In this document: one piece after another, positions 37,301 through 44,512 of the stretch
Position numbering within the stretch: position 1 is the stretch's first letter
Layout: each line of letters starts with the position of its first letter
From: Burkholderia metallica
GTDB taxonomy: Bacteria; Pseudomonadota; Gammaproteobacteria; Burkholderiales; Burkholderiaceae
DNA: 64,000 nucleotides
Assembly (NCBI RefSeq): GCF_902832845.1
Contig: NZ_CADFDB010000009.1
Coordinates: 124,001 to 188,000 of the forward strand
Reading direction: 5' to 3'
The notes under the pieces: generated by a model
The model's database searches: none
Told to the model about the DNA's origin: nothing
Seen by the model: only the letters and a program-made list of their open reading frames with translations
Made by a program: the position numbers and the translations under genes

Positions 37301-38407
37301 ATCGAATGCGTCCGGGTTGGCCCACAGCGCCGGATGGCGATGCGTGACGTACGGCGACATGAATACCGACGAGCCGGCCGGCACGTGATAGCCGCCGATC
37401 TCGTCGTCGTCCACCAGGTCGCGCGTGAAGCCCCAGATCGGCGGATAGAGACGCAGGATCTCGTCGACGGTCTGCACCAGATACGGCAGGCGCGCGATGT
37501 CGTCGGCATTGGGCGCGCGGCCGCCGAGCACCGCATCGAGCTCGTCGCGCAGCCGGCGCAGCACGTCCGGATGCTGCGCGAGCGCATAGAGCCCCCACGC
37601 CATCCCGCTGCCGGTCGTCTCGTGGCCGGCGAGAAACACCGTCATCACCTCGTCGTGCACCTCGCGCTCGGTCAGCGGCGCGCCCGTATCGGGGTCACGC
37701 GCGGCGAGCAGCAGCGAGATCACGTCGCTCGTGTCGCAGCGCCCCGCGCGATGTTCGGCGACGATCGCATCGACGATCGCGTCGATGCCGCGACGCGCGC
37801 GTGCGATCCGGCGGTGGAACGGCGTCGGCATCCAGCGCGGCACGAAGTCGTTCAGGTTGCCCTGCGGCATCATCGCCTCGATGCCGAAGCGCACGGCCGG
37901 CCCGACCTCGTCCGCGTGCCGCGAGATGTCCGCGTTGAACAGCATCAGCCCGAGCATGCGCAGGCTCACGCGCATCATTTCCTCGACGACGTCGAACGGC
38001 GCATGCGTGGGCTGCCCGAGCCAGCGTTCGACGAGCGCGAGCGCCGCGTCGCCGACGGCGGCCGTGTGCGACTCCACCTGCTTGCGATGAAAGAGCGGCT
38101 GCACGACGCGCCGGTGGCGCCGCCAGAACTCGCCGTCCGTCGTCAGCAGCCCGTCGCCGAAGAACATCTTGAAGTTGTCGTAGAAGCGGCCGCGCACGTA
38201 GTTGCGGTGATTGTCCTGCAGCACGTGCTGGACGCCGTCCGGATGCGCGAGCGCATGGGTGAGGAACGGGCCCAGCCGGTTGCGGGCGATGTCGCCGTAC
38301 TGCTGCTGCAGCTTCAGCAGCATCGTGACGGGATTGCGCTTGTATTCCGCGAGGTTGCCCATCACGACGCTGCCGCGCGGGCCGGGTGCGAGACGCTTCG
38401 TGCTCAT
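34379..38407 (-). CDS. Cytochrome P450 fused to polyketide-type KR and hotdog domain
   Basis: One uninterrupted 1342-residue chain, start MSTKRLAPGPRG overlapping the upstream synthase stop by 4 bp. Residues 1-440 are a complete P450: I helix AGHETTGSG, EILRLYPP (ExxR) and haem loop FPFGGGMRKCIGYQTA with Cys395. After an Ala/Pro linker, about 540-1010 form a PKS ketoreductase with a pseudo-half and an active half (VVLFSGGARGIGFLAACEIA, VIHNAGIDQP, GSLTGRWGG, Tyr946 in GETDYAAAN). About 1080-1300 resemble a PUFA-synthase-type hotdog DH (AFFSTRFRVAGAPYTRAFRF), but the catalytic His position is not His, so it may be non-catalytic. Presumably it reduces and hydroxylates the chain built by the partner synthase. 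Such a fusion is unusual. Confidence 0.85.
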   Translation of the reverse strand: MSTKRLAPGPRGSVVMGNLAEYKRNPVTMLLKLQQQYGDIARNRLGPFLTHALAHPDGVQHVLQDNHRNYVRGRFYDNFKMFFGDGLLTTDGEFWRRHRRVVQPLFHRKQVESHTAAVGDAALALVERWLGQPTHAPFDVVEEMMRVSLRMLGLMLFNADISRHADEVGPAVRFGIEAMMPQGNLNDFVPRWMPTPFHRRIARARRGIDAIVDAIVAEHRAGRCDTSDVISLLLAARDPDTGAPLTEREVHDEVMTVFLAGHETTGSGMAWGLYALAQHPDVLRRLRDELDAVLGGRAPNADDIARLPYLVQTVDEILRLYPPIWGFTRDLVDDDEIGGYHVPAGSSVFMSPYVTHRHPALWANPDAFDPENFGSHAPARHKYAYFPFGGGMRKCIGYQTALLQMRVLIAVVAQHVDLSAVPGRSLDTGATISLRPRDGIYLVARPRSRERARAAPAVRDAHVPAARGAACPYAGAQVSTTDDARSAGAAPAVTAERAAGPTLAPDVLALLQRDAIASSAPRDAETHTDDAPTHRFTWRPVEIEPLPELPAPELSGKRIAIVNGLGRTVERVVAALTRACAKPVVFAPADGVDPAAAAGTFVVQSGPFDGIVDLGVEAPFVLDASDRWEAPLRRTVALLQACYGDWVQEEATSRLFYLAVTWMDGVMGHGDDALVQPLGGLWAGLAKTLPQELPNCNVRVLDIAPDETGRVDGLIARELYRWGRFEVGHRGGRRHTLVATRDDLPAHAAPDWGPDDVVLFSGGARGIGFLAACEIAKRHRCTVIVTGRDALPAGDEPWLALDDAGFRRYGLDLLRQATPERPPKAIRHTLRQLERRRALKASLDAAAALGLPVRYRVCDVTDAHAVRALCDEFGARLRGVIHNAGIDQPVRLPRKSADEFIGTARVKVRGFMNLYAAVRERPRVDCFVNVGSLTGRWGGMTGETDYAAANEALARLGWWARRDAPVRAVKTLVWPTWDGVGMITNLAVTRRYVTPMRIGDGVRHWLAELAAPATQTTSSTPGSGEPMYMGAVGRALTPIQLRGFDAVDGLPNLGELATRRHHAGEPRRFRPFAFFSTRFRVAGAPYTRAFRFGGRAVAPASLLLEHARVVADWVAPPDGERAYLHEAVDVTIALDALADALDGQGDLALDSDVTGRTADDGWRVTVRCASLAGRALLDATFVYRSHPPAGTTVPLPHDAPDDAVWPTARASWRGDLLPDARWASGIAQVRAADADALWRVPGDDDGARGAVPCPQLWLPVNHLESVLNVLLGAWPERGEPPRTWRIGRIVFGAAPAGDAELLLRYPHGRFAIADRGGASIADLRDARLAGATDLQAAAASAL

Positions 38408-41400
38408 GCGGACACCTGTTCGGAAGCCGCGCGGGCGGCAAGCAGCACGTCGATCTCGCCACGCGCGGCGAACGCACCGGTCACGCGGTGCACGTAGCCG
38501 ATCACGATGCCCGTCACGTCGCGCATCTGCATCAGGATCGCACCGTCCGGGCGCACCGCGACGAACCGGTTGCCGCTGCTCGCCGGCCCTTCGAGCGCGA
38601 ACGCGCGCGGTGTGACACGCAGCGCGATCGACGCGTGGCGGCTCGACAGCTCGCAGTCGTTGCCGGCTTCGTACAGGTCGATGCGGCCGATCGACATCGG
38701 CGCCGCGAGCGGAATGTAGTCGCCGGCGACATGATCGAGCGCCGCCACGCGCGCGAGCCCGTCGAGCAGGATGCTCGGCACCACGAAGCGCGAGAACACC
38801 GGATCGCCGTCCGGCACGTTCAGCCGGAAGCGCGCCTGCTTGCCCGCGTCGCTCATGCCGGTGTCGGTCGTCGACACGAACATGCCGGTCAGCCGCACGG
38901 GCGCCGCGTCGAAGTGGTACGGATCGGCGACGGGCGTGAACGCCCCGCCCGCCGGTTCGCTCCATACCGGCGCCGGCGCGTAGGCCGCGGCCAGGCGCAC
39001 GGTGATCTCGAAGTGCGGCTTGTCGCGCACGAGCACCTGGCCGCCCGGCGCCAGCACGTCGCCGGCAATCCGCACGTGCACGAGCACCGCGTCGGCGTCG
39101 CGCGACACGATCCGCGCGTGGATGCGCTTCACGCTCGGCCGCTTCGCGTCGTAGACGCGCAGGAAATGCAGGAACCGCGCGTCCGCGAACCCGACGACCT
39201 TGAGCCCCGGCACGAGTCGCAGCGCGGCTTCCGCGGCCACTTCGGGCACGAACGTGCCCGGCAGCGTCGGAAAGCCGTTGACGACGTGATGCTGCAGGTA
39301 CGCATCGCGCTCGAGATCGAACACGCGCTCGAAGGTCACGCTGTCGTCGGTGCGCGCCAGTTCGTCGCCGAGATAGAAATCCGGCTCGCGCGAGGCGGCG
39401 CCGGCCGGCGCCGCTTCATCGAGATCGAAGTAGCCGGGCAGAAGCGTTTCGATCGCGCGCCGCTCGGCGTCGCCCAGATGCACGGACATCGCCGCGCGCT
39501 CGCCGAGACCGAGCTCGCGCATGAAGTGATGCTGCCCTTCCTCGGTGCGCATGCTCGTGAACAGGCCGCTCTTCTCCAGAAACGCGCGTGTGACCGGATT
39601 CGAGCCGAGCCCCACCGAGCGCCACAGCGTCCAGCCGATCGTGAACTCGTCGTGGCCGAGCGCCGCGCGGTGATACGACGCCTGCGTGTTCAGGAAGTCG
39701 TTGCCCGACGCGTAGTCGGTTTCGCCCGCCTGGCCCGTGAGGCCGATGAACGACCCGAAGTTGCACCACAGGCGCGGCTGCCGCGCACCGAACGCGTTGC
39801 GCAGGTTCCAGTAGCCGCGCACCTTGATGTCGCGCACCGCGACGAAATCGTCGAGCGACTTCACGGGCACCGACGCGGAACGGTTCAGCCCGGCCGCGTT
39901 GACCAGCAGGTCGACGCGCGACTCGCGCGCGAGAATCGTGTCGATGGCTGCGCGCACGCTGTCCGGGTCCAGCACGTCGGCGCGCAGGTACGTCACGCGA
40001 TGCGCGCCGCTGAACGCGCGCATCGCCTCGATGTTCAGGCACGCGGTGCGCGCGTCGGCGCGCCGCTCGAACGCACGAATGATTGCCGGCAGCGGCCGTT
40101 CCGGATGCAGCGCCTTTTGCTGGCGGATGTAGTCGGGGCGGCTCTTCGCGAACGCTTCGTCGTCCATCGCGAGCAGGTCGGGATCGACGTCGTCGAGCGC
40201 GCTGCTGCCGATCAGGTACAGCGTCGGACGCACGTACGCGGCCAGTGTCTTCATCAGTTCGCCGGTGATCCCGCGCGCGCCGCCGACCGCGACGACGACC
40301 GCGTCCGGGCCGAGCGACAGCCGCTCGTCGGCGCGCAGCTCGCCTGCGTCCTCGATCACGCGCGGCGTGCGGCGACGCCCGCCGCCCAGCGCGACGACCG
40401 GCAGCCAGTGGCGTGCGCCGCTTTCGCGCTCGGCATCGCGCAGCGCATCGGGCAGCGCGCGTGCGTCGGTTAGCACCGCCACCGGGCGCGCTTCCGGCAT
40501 CTCGATCGCGAGCGCCTTCACGAGACCGGTGAACAGCCCCGCATCCGGATGCGGCACGTCGCCCGCGAGCGCATCGAGCAGCAGCGCGACGAACGTGCCG
40601 TCACGCTTGAGCGCGGCATGGCAGCGCTTGATCGCGACGAACGCGAGATCGTGCAGCGCGAGCCGCGCGGGCGCGGCCGGCGCCGCGGCGCCCGGGGCGA
40701 GCGCGCGCGCATCGAGCGACGTGAGCACGCGCACGTGGCCGATGTCGTCGGGCAGCCCGTCGAGCGCCGTTTCGTCGATCCGCTCGATCCAGTGCCAGCC
40801 GGGCCGGCGCGTGGTGAACGGCCGCGTCGACAGCACCACGCAGCCGGGGCCCGGATCGGCCTGCGCGGCCAGCGCGTCAGGCATGTCGGTGACGATCACG
40901 CAGCGCGGCGTGATAAATGGCGTCGACCGGCCCGCCGGCTGCCACCGCGCATCGCGCCATTCGATCCGGTATCGCGCGACGCCGAGCGGTTCGCCGTCGG
41001 CCGCGACACCGGTCCGGCGCAGCGTGCCGGGCAGCAACGTGCCGGGGGGGACGGGGGCGGTCGGCGCAGGCAGCGGCGCCTGCACCGGCACGGCCGCCGA
41101 TTGCGGCTCGCGCGGCTCGTGTTGCTCGTGCTGCTCGCGCGGCTCGGCCGCTTGCGCCGCCGGTTCGCAGGCGACGTGCAGTGCATAGCGCAGCCGGTCG
41201 CCGCCGCTGTCGCGCGCCAGCGTCGTGCCGGCCGTACGCGCGACGATCGCGCGCAGCACGTCAACCGCCGCATCGGCGCCCGCATACGTGACCGCGCGGC
41301 CCGCTGCGTCGCACGGCGCGGCCGGATCGACCGCGGCCGCCGCGTCGCCGCCGCCGACCACCGCGAGCACCGGCAGCCCTTCGGCCCGCGCACGCCGCAC

Positions 41401-44400
41401 GGTCGTCACCGCGAACAGCACGATGCCCTCCGCGAGCGGCAGCCCGAAGGCCGGGCTCACCTCCTCCGCGACGTTGCCGTTGATCCCGCCGACGATCGCC
41501 ATATCGAGCTCGCCGCTGCACAGGAAGCGCTCGGCCGCCTCGAACGCGGCCAGCGTCGACGCGTGGCCCGCATCGACCGTCATGTTCATCCCGTGCAGAT
41601 CGTGATAGTTCGCGACGCGCGCCGGAATCACGTTCGGCATCATCCCGGGGAACGAGTTTTCGGTGGTCGGCGCGACGAGTTGCTGCGTCGTCTCACGCAG
41701 CCCGTGCAGCAGCCGTTCGGTCGCCGCGCGCTCGTCCGGCCGCGTCGCGTCGAGCACCGCCGTCGCGATGTCGTCGAGATAGCAGCGGCTCGCATACAGC
41801 GCCGCGTTGCGCGTGGGGCCCATGTGCCCCATCACGAGCCCGATCGTGTCCGCATGCTCGCGCCAGAACGTGCCGAGGCGTTCGCGCAGATCGTGCGCGG
41901 CGTCGAGCGCCATCAGCTGGCAGCGGTCGAGCGCGCGCAGCACGGCCGGCGGCATCTTCACGCGCGCGAAGCTCGGCAGCGGATAGCCGACGCCGAAACT
42001 GGCATCGGGCGCACGCCCTTCGCCGCGCAGCCACGCCGCGACCTGCGCGTCGCCGTCGAGGCCGGGAAACTTCGCCGACCACCCGACGATCGCGAGCGGT
42101 TCGCGCCGGAAGCGGCCGCTCGCGTCGCCGGCCGGCAGATCGGCGCGATATTCCGACACGATCAGGTGACCGTTCGTGCCGCCGAAGCCGAACCCCGACA
42201 CCGCCGCGACGCGCGCCGCATCGGGCCGCGCCGGCCATGCGACCGGCGCGACCGGAATCCGCAGGCTGGTGGCGCCAATGTCGAACTCCGGCGGCGGCTC
42301 GCTGAAGCGATGCTGCGGCGGAATCACCTGATGCCGCAAGCCGAGCAGCACCTGGATCACCGATACGACGCCCGCCGCCCAGCCCGTGTGCCCGACGAGC
42401 GACTTGTTCGACGTCACCTGCACCGGCCTGTCGCGCCGGATCGCGTCGCGCAGGCTCTGGAATTCGGCGAGATCGCCGGCCGGCGTGCCGGTCGCGTGCG
42501 CGACGACCCAGTCGACGTCGGCGGGCACCGTCGCGGTGCGCGCGTACGCGCGGTCGATCGCGATGCGCTGGCCGGCCGAATTCGGCGCGTAGATCGCCTT
42601 GCCCTTGCCGTCCGACGACGAGCCGAACGACTTCAGCACGCCGAGAATGCGGTCGCCGTCCGCGCGCGCCCGCGCGACGCGCTTCAGGATCACGACGCCC
42701 GCGCCGTCCGCGAACAGCACGCCGTCGCAGTCGCGATCGAGCGGCCGCACCTCGCCGCTGCGCGACAGCCCGTGCAGCTTCGAAAACAGGATCGAGCCGC
42801 GCGGCGCGAGCGCGAATGCGCCGCCGCACGCGACCACGTCCTGCTTGCCGAGCAGCAGCGCCTTGATCCCGAGATCGATCGAATACAGCGACGACGAACA
42901 CGCGGTGTCGACCATCATGTATTCCGCGTCGTCCGGCAGCACGCCCTTCATCGCGTTCAGGCCGACGCGATGCGGGAAGAACGATGCGAGGTCGCCCGCG
43001 CCGCGCGCATAGCGCGCGCTCAGCACCGCATCGATCGCGGCCACGCGACGCGTGCGCTCGGCCGCGTCGACACCGGCGTCGATCAGCACCGCGTTCAGGC
43101 GCGCGCGCGCGGCGGCCAGCACCATCCCTTCCTCGAGATGCTGGCTGCCGTCCGCCGTATAGCCGACGAGGAACGCGACGCGATCGGCAGCGCGCAACGT
43201 CACGCCTTCGAGCGACTGGCACAGCGCATGGCGCAGCCACAGCGTCGTGAGTTCGCGCGGCGCGGTGCCGGCATCGAGCTCGGCGCGCACCTTTGCGCAC
43301 GGCTCGAACTGCTCGATGAAGACCGAGCGCGACTGATAGCTCTTGTCTTCCGCCGACGTGTCTGGCGAGTAGAACGAGCGGTAATCCCAGCGATCCGGCG
43401 GCACGTTGCCGAACAGCTCGGGACCGTCCAGCAGCGCGCGCCAGAACGCATCCGGATCGCTCGCGCCGGGCAATGCGACGCCCATGCCGACCACGGCGAT
43501 GTCGTCGCTGTCCGGTGCGTCGTCGGCCGGCGCGGCTGCGCGTTCGGCCGCTCGTTCGGCCGCTCGTTCGGCCTTACGTTCGGCCGGCGCGGGGGCCGGC
43601 TGCGCCGCGGCGGCGGCCGCGGCGCCCACCTCCTGCGCGGCACTCGCCCATTCCGCGCGCGGCGACAGGCCCTCGCTGCACAGCGACAACCCGCCGTCCG
43701 CGACGACTACCTGCCCGGTGATCCAGCGCGCGGCATCCGACGCGAGAAACACGACGAGATCGGCGAGGTCTTCCGCGCGCGCGAGCCGCTTCAGCGGCGT
43801 CGCCGCGATGCTCGAACGCTTGGTGTTCTCCGGGTCCGGAAACTGCGCGGCGACGTCGCCGTCGATCAGCGTCGACGATGCGCCGTTCACGCGGATCTCG
43901 CGGCCCGCGTACTCGACCGCGAGATAGCGCGTCAACGATTCGAGCGCCGCCTTCGCGGTGCCGACGACGAGATAGTTCGCGGGCACGAGCGTCGCGCCCA
44001 CCGACGACACGTTGACGATCGCGCCGCCGCCCGAGCGCGCCATCAGCGCCGCGGCGCGGCGCGCGCACCAGAACGCGCCTTTCAGGTTGGTGTCGAGCGC
44101 GCGATCGAAATGCTCGGCGCCGATCTCGTCGACGCCAAGCAGCGCGCCGGACGCCGCGTTGTTGACGAGCACGTCCAGCCGACCGTAGCGCCGTTCGATC
44201 TCGTCGAACATCCGGTCGACCTGCGCCTGCTGCGCGACCGACGCGCGGATCACGTCGACGGTCGCGCCGAGCGCGCGCAGTTCGTCGGCCGTCTCCTTCG
44301 ACGCGTCGAGCGAGTGGAAGAAATTCAGGATCACGTGCGCGCCCTGCTCGGCGAAACGCCTACAGATCGCCTTGCCCACGTTTTTCGCGCCGCCCGTCAC

Positions 44401-44436
44401 GAGGACGAGCTTGCCGCGCATGCTGGTATTCGACAT
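38404..44436 (-). CDS. PUFA-synthase-like megasynthase: FabL-like ER, KS, CLF, KR, DH
   Basis: 2010 residues. 1-255: SDR enoyl-reductase like B. subtilis FabL (LVLVTGGAKNVGKAICRRFA, VNNAASGALL, NYLVVGTAKAALESLTRYLA with the Y-x6-K pair). About 264-312: Ala/Glu-Arg-rich linker. 313-755: ketosynthase with Cys513 (VDTACSSSLYS), His647 (AHATGTPAGD) and His683 (SLVGHTGWAAG). About 760-1065: second KS-like domain whose nucleophile position is His958 (VDAGHAST), i.e. a chain-length-factor-like unit. About 1165-1650: KR with AVGGARGITGEL and Tyr1575. About 1680-2000: hotdog DH with His1717 (QHHVVNGFPTLPG). No AT or ACP is present; these come from the adjacent upstream gene. KS-CLF-KR-DH logic resembles Pfa/heterocyst-glycolipid synthases, suggesting iterative synthesis of a long lipid chain. 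Confidence 0.9.
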   Translation of the reverse strand: MSNTSMRGKLVLVTGGAKNVGKAICRRFAEQGAHVILNFFHSLDASKETADELRALGATVDVIRASVAQQAQVDRMFDEIERRYGRLDVLVNNAASGALLGVDEIGAEHFDRALDTNLKGAFWCARRAAALMARSGGGAIVNVSSVGATLVPANYLVVGTAKAALESLTRYLAVEYAGREIRVNGASSTLIDGDVAAQFPDPENTKRSSIAATPLKRLARAEDLADLVVFLASDAARWITGQVVVADGGLSLCSEGLSPRAEWASAAQEVGAAAAAAAQPAPAPAERKAERAAERAAERAAAPADDAPDSDDIAVVGMGVALPGASDPDAFWRALLDGPELFGNVPPDRWDYRSFYSPDTSAEDKSYQSRSVFIEQFEPCAKVRAELDAGTAPRELTTLWLRHALCQSLEGVTLRAADRVAFLVGYTADGSQHLEEGMVLAAARARLNAVLIDAGVDAAERTRRVAAIDAVLSARYARGAGDLASFFPHRVGLNAMKGVLPDDAEYMMVDTACSSSLYSIDLGIKALLLGKQDVVACGGAFALAPRGSILFSKLHGLSRSGEVRPLDRDCDGVLFADGAGVVILKRVARARADGDRILGVLKSFGSSSDGKGKAIYAPNSAGQRIAIDRAYARTATVPADVDWVVAHATGTPAGDLAEFQSLRDAIRRDRPVQVTSNKSLVGHTGWAAGVVSVIQVLLGLRHQVIPPQHRFSEPPPEFDIGATSLRIPVAPVAWPARPDAARVAAVSGFGFGGTNGHLIVSEYRADLPAGDASGRFRREPLAIVGWSAKFPGLDGDAQVAAWLRGEGRAPDASFGVGYPLPSFARVKMPPAVLRALDRCQLMALDAAHDLRERLGTFWREHADTIGLVMGHMGPTRNAALYASRCYLDDIATAVLDATRPDERAATERLLHGLRETTQQLVAPTTENSFPGMMPNVIPARVANYHDLHGMNMTVDAGHASTLAAFEAAERFLCSGELDMAIVGGINGNVAEEVSPAFGLPLAEGIVLFAVTTVRRARAEGLPVLAVVGGGDAAAAVDPAAPCDAAGRAVTYAGADAAVDVLRAIVARTAGTTLARDSGGDRLRYALHVACEPAAQAAEPREQHEQHEPREPQSAAVPVQAPLPAPTAPVPPGTLLPGTLRRTGVAADGEPLGVARYRIEWRDARWQPAGRSTPFITPRCVIVTDMPDALAAQADPGPGCVVLSTRPFTTRRPGWHWIERIDETALDGLPDDIGHVRVLTSLDARALAPGAAAPAAPARLALHDLAFVAIKRCHAALKRDGTFVALLLDALAGDVPHPDAGLFTGLVKALAIEMPEARPVAVLTDARALPDALRDAERESGARHWLPVVALGGGRRRTPRVIEDAGELRADERLSLGPDAVVVAVGGARGITGELMKTLAAYVRPTLYLIGSSALDDVDPDLLAMDDEAFAKSRPDYIRQQKALHPERPLPAIIRAFERRADARTACLNIEAMRAFSGAHRVTYLRADVLDPDSVRAAIDTILARESRVDLLVNAAGLNRSASVPVKSLDDFVAVRDIKVRGYWNLRNAFGARQPRLWCNFGSFIGLTGQAGETDYASGNDFLNTQASYHRAALGHDEFTIGWTLWRSVGLGSNPVTRAFLEKSGLFTSMRTEEGQHHFMRELGLGERAAMSVHLGDAERRAIETLLPGYFDLDEAAPAGAASREPDFYLGDELARTDDSVTFERVFDLERDAYLQHHVVNGFPTLPGTFVPEVAAEAALRLVPGLKVVGFADARFLHFLRVYDAKRPSVKRIHARIVSRDADAVLVHVRIAGDVLAPGGQVLVRDKPHFEITVRLAAAYAPAPVWSEPAGGAFTPVADPYHFDAAPVRLTGMFVSTTDTGMSDAGKQARFRLNVPDGDPVFSRFVVPSILLDGLARVAALDHVAGDYIPLAAPMSIGRIDLYEAGNDCELSSRHASIALRVTPRAFALEGPASSGNRFVAVRPDGAILMQMRDVTGIVIGYVHRVTGAFAARGEIDVLLAARAASEQVSA
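43541..43588. repeat. Four tandem 12-bp units in the megasynthase linker
   Basis: CGTTCGGCCGCT is repeated four times with small changes (43541, 43553, 43565, 43577). It encodes the Glu-Arg/Ala repeat (AERAAERAAER) of the flexible linker between enoyl reductase and ketosynthase. Copy number could vary between strains. Confidence 0.85.
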
Positions 44437-44512
44437 GGATTGCCTGCCTATCGAGAACGGGTGATTACGGGCAGGGCCCCCCCCTGCCGACCAACGCTTC
44501 GGCCCGCGGCCG

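Noticed and set aside
32993-38497. A plus-strand open frame of over 1800 codons antisense to the P450 fusion and neighbouring genes
   Set aside because: Arg/His/Gln-rich translation without any domain; it is the usual antisense shadow of high-GC coding DNA, while the minus strand carries complete P450, KR and FMO motifs.
38404-38965. Extending the P450 fusion protein upstream to about 1528 residues
   Set aside because: The extension is an alternative frame of the megasynthase DH region; ATG at 38407 with a 4-bp overlap and a normal P450 N-terminus is preferred.
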